From Lachnospira sp. UBA4285 (lineage in GTDB: Bacteria; Bacillota; Clostridia; Lachnospirales; Lachnospiraceae), in NCBI GenBank assembly GCA_002394965.1, contig DGVL01000117.1, positions 1-34,703 on the forward strand: DNA of 34,703 bases. Reading direction: 5' to 3'. This document shows, piece after piece, positions 1 to 7,308 of this stretch. Numbering within the stretch: the stretch's first letter is position 1; each line of letters starts with the position of its first letter. A program made the translations under genes and the position numbers. The notes below the pieces were generated by a model. That model did not search any database. It was not told where the DNA came from and saw nothing but the letters and a program-made list of their open reading frames with translations.

Positions 1-1
1 G

Positions 2-985
2 TATGGGGGGATTTTCACCTACGACTGCCTGGCTGTCGCCTCGCAGGCAGATGACACGCTGAGCCGCCTTACGCAGGAGGCCGCTGAGAGAGGACAGATT
101 GATGACAGTATGAGCCTGTATACCACAACACTCACTCTGGAAGATGATTCGGGGGATCAGATTTCTGCTCAACTGTATGTCCTGCCAGATGGGAGTTCAC
201 CGGATGGCTTTATGGATCTGCGGGGAGTTGACGGGGAGAAGATAACACTTAAGGACGGCGACGTGTGGGTGAGCATCAACGCGGCGGAGATTCTGGGACT
301 TCATCCGGGAGAGGACTTTCTGGCCGGCAGCGCGGATATGCCGCCGAGGCAGGTGATCCTGACAGGTACGCTCCTCAACTATCTCGGCAATTATGTCTAC
401 ATGACCGGGAATACATATGATCAGTACTTTCAGGATTACCAGGCCAATGCAGAACTGCTGCACCTCACGCCTGCGGTCACGGATCAGGCCGCGTGGTGTC
501 GGAATCTGGCCGGAAGAGAGGGCATTGCAGCCTGCGTGTCAACACAAAAGATCCGGAGTGAATTCCAGCAATCTTTTAAGCTTGTCAACATGGTGGTATA
601 TGTGGTAATAATCATGTCGGCAGCTCTGGCGGTGGTTGTCCTGTACACACTCGGGACCACCAACATATCCGAGCGGGAGCGGGAACTGGCTACTATCCGG
701 GTCCTGGGATTCTCCGACCGGGAGGTGAGCCTGTATATTAATAGAGAAGTGATGATCCTGACGGCGATCGGCATCCTCATTGGGCTTCCAGCCGGCCGGG
801 CAGCTGCACAGATGCTGAACAGGGTCCTGCGCCTGCCGGGGATTTATCTGCGCGTGTCTCTGCATCTGCCGTCTTACTTCATCTGCGTGGCGCTCATCCT
901 GATTTTTGCGCTGCTGGTTCAGAGTGTGACAGACCGGATGCTGCGGCGCATCGATCCGGTGACGGCGCTCAAAAGCGCAGAATAG
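2..985 (+). CDS. FtsX-like ABC transporter permease, C-terminal part (5' truncated by window)
   Basis: The reading frame is open from the first bases of the window, so this is the end of a longer protein; the ATG at 110 is internal and should not be taken as the start. The visible part has an extracytoplasmic stretch of roughly 200 residues, then three hydrophobic segments near the C-terminus. Between the first and second lies the cytoplasmic loop typical of FtsX/MacB permeases, with ERERELATIRVLGF followed by EV and YINRE. Proteins of this family are the membrane subunits of ABC systems that export lipids, peptides or antibiotics, or transmit force to cell-wall hydrolases. The substrate and the ATPase partner cannot be told from this fragment; the ATPase gene would lie upstream. 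It ends with TAG 23 bases before the next gene. Confidence 0.85.
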   Translation, partial: YGGIFTYDCLAVASQADDTLSRLTQEAAERGQIDDSMSLYTTTLTLEDDSGDQISAQLYVLPDGSSPDGFMDLRGVDGEKITLKDGDVWVSINAAEILGLHPGEDFLAGSADMPPRQVILTGTLLNYLGNYVYMTGNTYDQYFQDYQANAELLHLTPAVTDQAAWCRNLAGREGIAACVSTQKIRSEFQQSFKLVNMVVYVVIIMSAALAVVVLYTLGTTNISERERELATIRVLGFSDREVSLYINREVMILTAIGILIGLPAGRAAAQMLNRVLRLPGIYLRVSLHLPSYFICVALILIFALLVQSVTDRMLRRIDPVTALKSAE

Positions 986-1008
986 AAAAACAGAAACGGA
1001 GTGACTTT

Positions 1009-2262
1009 TTGAATACAGTACTTGTGATCGGCGCGGGAGCAGCCGGCATGATGGCGGCGTATGCCGCGGCACAGGCCGGTGCATCCGTTCTGTGCGTTGA
1101 AAAAAATGAAAAATGCGGCCGGAAGATCTATATCTCCGGGAAGGGACGATGCAATCTGACCAACGCCTGTGCACCGGATGAACTGGCGGGGAATGTCGTC
1201 TCCAACCCGAAGTTCCTCTACAGCACGTTCTCCAAATTCAACAATGAATCCGCCATCCGCTTCTTCCATGAGCAGGGACTGGCGACGAAAGTTGAGCGCG
1301 GGAACCGCGTGTTTCCGGTAAGTGATCATGCTTCCGACGTCATCCGGACACTTGAGACGGCCTGCCGGAAAGCCGGTGTCCGCTTCCGGATGAACACCGA
1401 GGTCAGAGATATCCTAGTGGCGGGGGGACGATTTAAGGCGGCTGTACTTGATGACGGGCAGACGCTTGCAGCCGATGCGTGTGTCATAGCCACGGGTGGA
1501 CTTTCCTACCCGACCACCGGCTCGAGCGGCGACGGGTTTGGCTGGGCCAGGAAGCTGGGGGTGGCTGTGACGGACCTGCGCCCGTCACTGGTCGGACTGC
1601 GCGTGAAAGAGGACTGCTGCGCCAGGATGGAGGGACTCAGCCTGAAGAATGTAGAAGTCCGCATACTGGACGGCGGGAAGGAAGTCTTCAGGGAGTTTGG
1701 AGAGATGCTGTTCACAAGACGCGGTGTCTCCGGACCGGTCATCCTGACGGCCTCTGCGCGGATCGGAAAGCGTCTTGAAACGCGGGAGCTGAAGATGTTC
1801 ATCGACCTGAAGCCGGCTCTGGACGAAAAAAAACTGGATGAGAGGATTCTCAGAGACTTTGAGGGCGAAAAGAACCGGGATTTCGCGAATTCGCTGGGGA
1901 AACTGCTGCCTGTGAAGATGATACCGGAGGTCATCGGCCTGTCTGATATAGCGCCGCAGACCAAGGTGCACGAGATCCGCAGGGGCCAGAGGCTTCAACT
2001 GATTCAGGTGATCAAGAACTTTCCGCTGACGATCACGGGAAGCGGTGATTTCAGCGAAGCCGTCGTCACGCAGGGCGGCGTGTCGGTCCGGGAGATCGAC
2101 CCGTCTGCGATGCGTGTAAAAAAAGTGCCGGGACTCTTCATGGCCGGCGAGATACTGGATGTGGACGCGCTCACGGGCGGATTTAATTTTACAATAGCCT
2201 GGTCGACCGGATATACGGCTGGAATAAATGCGGCGAAATATGCCGCCGGAAATGAGGATTGA
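1009..2262 (+). CDS. HI0933/YhiN-family FAD-dependent flavoprotein (BaiN/aminoacetone-oxidase-like annotation family)
   Basis: A 417-residue protein that opens with a Rossmann FAD-binding motif (GAGAAGMMAA, about residues 8-17). The family signature CGRKIYISGKGRCNLTN follows, and near the C-terminus a second nucleotide-binding stretch (GLFMAGEILDVDALTGG). Start is TTG at 1009 with GGAG at 998-1001. Members are soluble flavoproteins variously annotated as NAD(P)/FAD oxidoreductase, BaiN or aminoacetone oxidase; the true substrate is generally unknown and I do not assign one. The gene is followed almost without gap by cmk-ispH, an arrangement common in Clostridia, which suggests cotranscription. 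Length and motifs look intact. Confidence 0.9.
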   Translation: MNTVLVIGAGAAGMMAAYAAAQAGASVLCVEKNEKCGRKIYISGKGRCNLTNACAPDELAGNVVSNPKFLYSTFSKFNNESAIRFFHEQGLATKVERGNRVFPVSDHASDVIRTLETACRKAGVRFRMNTEVRDILVAGGRFKAAVLDDGQTLAADACVIATGGLSYPTTGSSGDGFGWARKLGVAVTDLRPSLVGLRVKEDCCARMEGLSLKNVEVRILDGGKEVFREFGEMLFTRRGVSGPVILTASARIGKRLETRELKMFIDLKPALDEKKLDERILRDFEGEKNRDFANSLGKLLPVKMIPEVIGLSDIAPQTKVHEIRRGQRLQLIQVIKNFPLTITGSGDFSEAVVTQGGVSVREIDPSAMRVKKVPGLFMAGEILDVDALTGGFNFTIAWSTGYTAGINAAKYAAGNED

Positions 2263-2264
2263 GA

Positions 2265-3770
2265 ATGGGATATGCAATTGCAGTGGACGGACCTGCCGGT
2301 GCCGGGAAGAGCACGATTGCCAGGCTCGTGGCAAGAAAGATGAATCTTACCTATATCGACACAGGGGCCATGTACCGTGGAATCGGCATCTTTATCCGGG
2401 ATGCCGGAATTGACCCGGATAATGAAGAGGCGGTCTGCCGGGCCGTTGCCGGCGTCACCATGGATATTCGGTATTCTGGCGGCTCACAGCATGTGTTCGT
2501 GAACGGAAGAGATGTGACAGAGCACCTCCGGGAAGAGGAGACCGGAAAACTGGCAAGCCAGGTCAGCCGGTATCCTGCGGTTCGAAGCCGTATGGTAGAG
2601 CTGCAGCGGGAGATGGCCAGGAACACGGATGTGATCATGGACGGCCGGGATATCGGGACGGTCGTGCTTCCGGACGCACAGCTGAAAATCTATCTGACGG
2701 CCAGTGTGGATACGCGGGCCATGCGGCGTTTCCGGGAACTCTCGGAAAAAGGAGAGGCGGCGGATCTTTCCAGGATCCGGGAAGATATCAGGAAACGGGA
2801 CGATCAGGATATGCACCGGGAGGTGTCGCCGCTTCGGCAGGCAGATGATGCGCTGCTTCTGGACACATCGGATATGACCATTGAGCAGGTTGTGGAACGC
2901 ATCGAAGGTCTTGCGCGCATCCGCCGCAAAAATCCGAAAGTGGTCCTCGCGAAGACAGCGGGATTCTGCTTCGGCGTGCAGAGAGCCGTCAAGACGGTCT
3001 ACGACGAGACGAAGGGCAGCGGCCCGCTGTACACCTATGGGGAGATCATTCACAACGAGACCGTGGTGAGTGATCTGCAGAAGCACGGTGTGAAGGTGCT
3101 TGACACGCCGGAGGACGTGAAGAAGGCCAAAAAGGGCACGGTGGTCATCCGTTCGCACGGTGTCGCAAAGGATGTATACGATGGACTGCAGAAAGACGGC
3201 TTTCGGATCGTGGACGCCACCTGCCCGTTTGTCCTGAAGATTCATCAGATTGCCAGGGAAGTTACTTCCGGTGACGGAGAACTTATTATCGTCGGGGACA
3301 GGACACACCCGGAGGTAGAAGGAATCTGCGGGTGGTGCAGGAAACCGGCAACAGTGATCGATACGAAGGAAGAGGCTGATTCCTTGATTTTTCCGGAAAA
3401 CGCAAAACTGACCGTCGTATCGCAGACAACATTTAATCTTCAGAAATTTGAAGAAATTGTTGAAATCATAAGAGCTAAAGGGTACAATACTATCGTATGT
3501 AATACTATATGCAGTGCGACGGAGGAACGCCAGACGGAAGCCCGCCGGATTGCAGCAACTGTTGACGCGATGATTGTAATCGGCGGTAAGAAAAGCTCCA
3601 ATACCCGGAAGCTATACGAGATTTGCAAGAGGGAGTGCCCTGAAACTTATCTTATTCAGACATTTGCCGACCTGAATCTTATTTCTCTGGCGAAGGCAGA
3701 CAGCATCGGTATTACTGCAGGGGCATCGACCCCTAATACAATTATCGAGGAGGTTTTACACAATGTCTGA
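2265..3770 (+). CDS. Fused cytidylate kinase - IspH (4-hydroxy-3-methylbut-2-enyl diphosphate reductase)
   Basis: A single 501-residue frame carries two enzymes. Residues 1 to about 220 are cytidylate kinase (CMP/dCMP to CDP/dCDP), with P-loop GPAGAGKST at 9-17, the DTGAMYR motif and DGRDIGT. From about residue 225 it is IspH, the [4Fe-4S] enzyme making IPP and DMAPP in the last step of the MEP pathway. The cluster cysteines are in GFCFGV (about 235), DATCPFV and NTICSAT; SHGV, HPEVEG and SQTTF are also present. An in-frame TTG at 2259 exists, but ATG 2265 has GAGG at 2254-2257 and starts directly before the kinase core. The junction has no stop or shift, so it is a real fusion in this sequence. 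The 3' end overlaps the S1 gene by 8 bases. Cmk and ispH are neighbours in many Clostridia, and fused forms are known there. Confidence 0.93.
   Translation: MGYAIAVDGPAGAGKSTIARLVARKMNLTYIDTGAMYRGIGIFIRDAGIDPDNEEAVCRAVAGVTMDIRYSGGSQHVFVNGRDVTEHLREEETGKLASQVSRYPAVRSRMVELQREMARNTDVIMDGRDIGTVVLPDAQLKIYLTASVDTRAMRRFRELSEKGEAADLSRIREDIRKRDDQDMHREVSPLRQADDALLLDTSDMTIEQVVERIEGLARIRRKNPKVVLAKTAGFCFGVQRAVKTVYDETKGSGPLYTYGEIIHNETVVSDLQKHGVKVLDTPEDVKKAKKGTVVIRSHGVAKDVYDGLQKDGFRIVDATCPFVLKIHQIAREVTSGDGELIIVGDRTHPEVEGICGWCRKPATVIDTKEEADSLIFPENAKLTVVSQTTFNLQKFEEIVEIIRAKGYNTIVCNTICSATEERQTEARRIAATVDAMIVIGGKKSSNTRKLYEICKRECPETYLIQTFADLNLISLAKADSIGITAGASTPNTIIEEVLHNV
3460..3488 (+). promoter_or_regulatory. 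Putative sigma-A promoter inside the ispH part, reading into the S1 gene
   Basis: TTGAAA (3460-3465), 17 bases, then TACAAT (3483-3488). It lies in a locally AT-rich part of the ispH coding region, about 275 bases before the S1-protein start. Hexamers and spacing are close to consensus; use in vivo is inference. Confidence 0.5.
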
Positions 3771-4947
3771 AGAAATGGATTTTGGAAAGCTGCTGGAGGA
3801 GCAGGGCATGAAGAACATCCACAACGGTGAAGTCCTTGACGGAACGGTTGTGCAGGTTAATGATGATGCAATTCTCCTTGACATCGGCTACAAATCAGAC
3901 GGCAAGGTTGTAAAGAAAGAGTATACACAGGATAATGACGCCAGGCTCGAGGATCTCGTCAAGCCAGGCGATACAATTCGCGTAAAGGTTCTGAAGACGA
4001 ATGACGGCGATGGTTACGTTGCGCTTTCCTATCTGAGAGCGAGAGAGACGTCCAACGAGGAGCTCGAGAAGGCGTATAAGGATCACACGACGGTCAAGGG
4101 CAAGGTTATGGATGCGCACAAGGGTCTGTCCGTAACTGTGAGCGGAACGAGAGTATTCATTCCGGCCAGCCTCGTTGATGATCACTATGTAAAGGATCTC
4201 AATCAGTTCGTCGGCAAGGAGATCGAGTTCTATGTCAGCGAGTATGCCCCGGAAGAGAGACGTATCATCGGCAACCGCAAGGAGCTGATTCTCGAGCAGT
4301 ATGAGCAGAAGAAGCAGCAGTTCCTGGCAGAGCACAAGCCGGGCGATGTCGTTGAGGGCAAGGTCAAGAGAGTTGAGTCCTTCGGTGCGTTCATCGATCT
4401 GGGCGGATTTGACGGTCTTCTTCACATCTCCGAGATGGGCTGGGGCCGCACGGAGCACACGACCGACAAGTACCATGAGGGCGATGTTGTAAAGTGCTTC
4501 ATCAAGGACATCAAGGAAGTCGAGAAGAAGGGCAAGAGAAGAGGCAAGAAGGCTGAGGAGCAGCCGGCTGAGGAAGAGGCTGACGCAGCAAAGAAAGATA
4601 CCCAGAAGACGCTTCAGATCGCCCTTTCCACGAAGTTCCCGTCTGACGATCCGTGGCTTCACATCGAGGAGAAGTTCCCGGTGGGTTCCGTTGTCGAAGG
4701 CAAGGTTGCCAGAATCAAGGAGTACGGTGCATTCGTTGAGCTGGCTCCTGGAATCGATGGTCTCGTTCACATCTCTGAGATCTCTCACAACCATGTCGAT
4801 ACCGTTGACAGTGTTCTGAAGGTCGGACAGACTGTCAAGGTTATGGTCAAGGAGATCAAGGACGGCAATAAGATTGATCTCTCCATGAAAGATGCAGAGG
4901 ATCAGGGGCTGACGCATTATTCCACCGAGGAGAACGAAGAGAACTGA
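3763..4947 (+). CDS. rpsA: S1 RNA-binding-domain protein (ribosomal protein S1-like)
   Basis: A 394-residue protein with four S1 (OB-fold) repeats at about 22-92, 107-175, 195-290 and 305-377. Repeats 3 and 4 are the most canonical (VVEGKV...FGAF then DGLLHISE; VVEGKV...YGAFVEL then DGLVHISE). Repeat 3 is interrupted at about 251-281 by a Lys/Glu/Ala-rich low-complexity insert before its last strand (IALSTKF). Four-repeat S1 proteins of Firmicutes bind mRNA/30S, although the strict role of the six-repeat E. coli S1 does not carry over with certainty. The start ATG 3763 has a strong GAGGAGG (3747-3753) inside the end of ispH, and codon choice (AAG, GAG, GTT, CTT/CTC) looks like that of a highly expressed gene. 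It is placed after ispH as in many Clostridia. A long terminator follows. Confidence 0.88.
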   Translation: MSEEMDFGKLLEEQGMKNIHNGEVLDGTVVQVNDDAILLDIGYKSDGKVVKKEYTQDNDARLEDLVKPGDTIRVKVLKTNDGDGYVALSYLRARETSNEELEKAYKDHTTVKGKVMDAHKGLSVTVSGTRVFIPASLVDDHYVKDLNQFVGKEIEFYVSEYAPEERRIIGNRKELILEQYEQKKQQFLAEHKPGDVVEGKVKRVESFGAFIDLGGFDGLLHISEMGWGRTEHTTDKYHEGDVVKCFIKDIKEVEKKGKRRGKKAEEQPAEEEADAAKKDTQKTLQIALSTKFPSDDPWLHIEEKFPVGSVVEGKVARIKEYGAFVELAPGIDGLVHISEISHNHVDTVDSVLKVGQTVKVMVKEIKDGNKIDLSMKDAEDQGLTHYSTEENEEN

Positions 4948-4993
4948 TATCAGAGCTCTCCCGACTGGACACCCTGAAATAATCAGATGAAAG

Positions 4994-5035
4994 AAAAGCC
5001 TTTACTCTTGTATGCGTACAGGAGTAAAGGCTTTT
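4994..5035. terminator. Bidirectional intrinsic terminator between rpsA and ylmH
   Basis: AAAAGCCTTTACTC (4994-5007) pairs perfectly with GAGTAAAGGCTTTT (5022-5035). Inside, after one T.G wobble, TGTA/TACA pair around a TGCG tetraloop, so the stem is about 19 bp. The A-run on one side and the T-run on the other let it end transcription from both convergent genes. Confidence 0.9.
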
Positions 5036-5055
5036 TGCGCGCCATAGACGGAATT

Positions 5056-5811
5056 TCATATGTACCGCTTCCCCTCGATCCGCGCGCGCCCGGAGCGGGT
5101 CTCGCCCTGTACGTCGCCGATCTGGAACCGGCCGACGTGCCGGATGACGAGTGTGTCACCCGGCGCGCATCGCTTAGAGCCGTCGGTAACTTCGACACCG
5201 TTTACAAATACCTCGCCTCTCCGGAAACGGGCAAGGACCGCTGACCTTGACTCACGGGCAAGAGCTGCTGCCACGGCGTCAAGCCGCTATGAGGCGGCCA
5301 CGAAGTGAAAGTCTTCGGTCACAGGCCGCTGATCATCGGGGAGAGAAGAGATTCCGCACACGCTGACAAGGGTGTGTCTGACCTGTGTCAGATTTGTCTT
5401 TATGTATCCGGATATGGTGTCGAGGCAGAATACGCAGCACACCGAATCCTTCACGAGAAGATCCCCCAGCACATCGCGCCGGATACCGAGTCCCATCAGT
5501 GCCCCCAGATAATCCCGGTGGGTGAGTACTTCGGCAAACCTGGGCGCAGCCGGTCTGATTTGAAGCAGCGTGACAGGGGGCTCCGGCGGATAGCCGAAAT
5601 CTTCTTCCGAGCCAAAGATGACAAGCTGGTGTTCTGCCTGCGGATAACCGCCCCACAGCCGGGAAGGGGCCGCCGTCAGCTCGCGGGCAAGACGCTTGTA
5701 GAGACTGACGCCCTGCAGGTCAAGAAAGTCTGTGTACACATACGTCTCATACTGTGCGGCGCGGCGGCAGGCATCGAGGAGCCGGGCGCGGATAGGGGAA
5801 TTATTTGTCAT
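5056..5811 (-). pseudogene. ylmH: YlmH-like RNA-binding protein with S4 domain, interrupted by an in-frame TAG
   Basis: Read on the minus strand from ATG at 5811 (AAAGGA about 7 bases upstream), 174 residues match the N-terminal and central part of YlmH (YTDFLD, FSxxGGY-like WGGYPQAEHQ, HRDYLGALMGLGIRRDVLGD). The frame then meets TAG (plus-strand CTA, 5287-5289). The same frame continues directly with RLDAVAAALARESRS and RRGEVFVNGVEV, an ordinary S4 RNA-binding domain ending IEGKRYI-stop at 5056. Related proteins have a residue, often leucine, between the serine before and the RLD after, so one base change (TTG to TAG) would explain the break. YlmH relatives bind stalled 50S subunits with peptidyl-tRNA in ribosome quality control and need the S4 domain. 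Either the gene is broken, the product is truncated, or the base is a sequence error. A GTG at 5274 could restart the S4 part, but no good ribosome site precedes it. Confidence 0.85.
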
Positions 5812-5819
5812 TTTTAGTC

Positions 5820-5946
5820 CTTTTAACCGAAAATGGCGTCACTGTGTGGCGAAATTTGTTCAATTATAGTAAAATGCATGGTAATTTCCGGTCATGATGT
5901 CGGTTGGAACATCATGTCTTACAGTACTATATTGCAGGAGGGGACT
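5820..5946. promoter_or_regulatory. Divergent control region between ylmH and the rnf operon
   Basis: This AT-rich gap holds a TATAAT on the minus strand (plus 5863-5868), about 52 bases from the ylmH start. Overlapping it on the plus strand are TATAGT (5865-5870) and TAAAAT (5870-5875), suitable as a -10 for rnfC. No good -35 was found for either direction. A perfect inverted repeat lies further down (listed separately). Confidence 0.35.
5893..5916. repeat. Inverted repeat in the rnf leader (possible operator or hairpin)
   Basis: CATGATGT (5893-5900), 8-base spacer, ACATCATG (5909-5916): perfect 8-bp arms, 31 bases before the rnfC start and just above its ribosome site at 5936-5943. Size and position suit either a dimeric regulator site or a leader hairpin; which one is not decidable by eye. 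Confidence 0.55.
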
Positions 5947-7305
5947 GTGCGCAAGAGAACGTTTAGAGGCGGAATCCATCCTTTTGAGGGGAAAGAACTC
6001 TCACGGGAGCAGAAGACCGTGATGCTTCCCGCCGATGGCGAGATGGTTTTCCCGCTGTCTCAGTCGATCGGGGCACCTTCAAAACCGGTCGTGGCCAAAG
6101 GGGACCATGTGCTCCGGGGACAGCTTATCGCCGAACCGGGAGGCTTTGTCTCGTCGGCGATTCATTCCAGCGTTTCCGGGACCGTCAAGGCGATTGAACC
6201 CAGGACACTGGCAACCGGTGGAAAGTGCATGTCCATCGTGATTGAGAACGACGGAAAGGAAGAGGAAGCAGAGTTTCACCCTGCTTCGCCAGAATCACTC
6301 ACCAAACAGGAAATACTGCAGCGGATCCGCGACGGAGGTGTTGTGGGCATGGGTGGAGCCGGGTTCCCGACAGCCGTCAAACTGGCACCGAAGAATCCGG
6401 AGAAGATCGATGCCGTCATTGTGAACGGCGCAGAGTGCGAGCCGTATCTGACCAGCGATTTCCGGAGAATGATGGAGGACGGCGAGGACCTGGTGAAGGG
6501 GCTTCAGGTGATCCTGAAACTGTTTGACAACGCGAAGGGGTATTTCGCGATCGAGGACAACAAGCCGGAAGCCATCGCTCACATGCGGGAGCTTACGCGG
6601 GACCTGGACCGGATAGAGGTTGTGCCGCTGAGAACCAAGTACCCGCAGGGCGGCGAGCGCACGATCATCAAGGCGGTTACCGGACGCGAGCTGAATTCAA
6701 AGATGCTGCCGGCGGATGTCGGCGCGATTGTCGACAATGTTGACACGGTGTATTCCATCAAGCGTGCTGTCCTTGACGGGATGCCGCTGATGGAGCGGAT
6801 TATCACCGTGACGGGAGACGGCGTGAAAGAACCGAAGAACCTGCGTGTCCATCTGGGGAGCAGCTATGCATCGGCTCTGAAGGCAGCCGGCGGGGCAGTC
6901 GGATCGCCGGAAAAGTACATAAGCGGCGGGCCGATGATGGGATTTGCAATGTACAGCCTGGATGTTCCGCTCGTGAAGGGATCGTCCTGTCTGCTGGTAT
7001 TTGCGAAGGATCCGGTGAGCCGCCTCACGGAATCGTCCTGCATCAACTGCTGCCGTTGTTCGCAGGGGTGCCCGGAGCGTCTGCTTCCGGCCAGACTGGC
7101 AGACTTTTCGGAGCGGGGCGATCTTGCGGCATTTGAAAAGCTTCACGGCCTGGAGTGCGTCGAGTGCGGAAGCTGCTCCTGGAGCTGCCCGGCCAAGAGG
7201 CCGCTGACGCAGCTGATCAAGTCGGCGAGGCGCCGGCTTCTGGCGGAAAAGAAAAAGGCTGCCATGCAGGCTAAGGCACAGGCAGCCGGAAAGGCGGGCA
7301 GATAA
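5947..7305 (+). CDS. rnfC: Rnf complex subunit RnfC (NADH/FMN/Fe-S subunit)
   Basis: A 452-residue peripheral subunit of the Rnf complex, which couples electron flow from reduced ferredoxin to NAD+ with Na+ or H+ export. The frame is open back to 5833, but the family's usual N-terminus (RKRTFRGGIHPFEGK) begins at GTG 5947, directly after AGGAGGGG at 5936-5943, so I take that start. A nucleotide-binding GMGGAGFPT is at 135-143. Two [4Fe-4S] motifs of the form CxxCxxCxxxCP are at 365-375 (CINCCRCSQGCP) and 404-414 (CVECGSCSWSCP). The C-terminal tail is Lys/Ala-rich. It is first in a tight rnfCDGEAB operon, the order known from acetogens and other Clostridia, and lies behind a leader with an inverted repeat. 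Confidence 0.96.
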   Translation: MRKRTFRGGIHPFEGKELSREQKTVMLPADGEMVFPLSQSIGAPSKPVVAKGDHVLRGQLIAEPGGFVSSAIHSSVSGTVKAIEPRTLATGGKCMSIVIENDGKEEEAEFHPASPESLTKQEILQRIRDGGVVGMGGAGFPTAVKLAPKNPEKIDAVIVNGAECEPYLTSDFRRMMEDGEDLVKGLQVILKLFDNAKGYFAIEDNKPEAIAHMRELTRDLDRIEVVPLRTKYPQGGERTIIKAVTGRELNSKMLPADVGAIVDNVDTVYSIKRAVLDGMPLMERIITVTGDGVKEPKNLRVHLGSSYASALKAAGGAVGSPEKYISGGPMMGFAMYSLDVPLVKGSSCLLVFAKDPVSRLTESSCINCCRCSQGCPERLLPARLADFSERGDLAAFEKLHGLECVECGSCSWSCPAKRPLTQLIKSARRRLLAEKKKAAMQAKAQAAGKAGR

Positions 7306-7308
7306 AGG

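Noticed and set aside
4987..5244. Plus-strand open frames across ylmH (for example 4987-5244 and 5305-5817)
   Set aside because: They are antisense shadows of the ylmH domains, cross the terminator hairpin and lack ribosome sites and family matches.
5914..5935. TTGGAA-TATATT as the rnf promoter
   Set aside because: The -10 would touch the rnfC ribosome site, leaving too short a leader.
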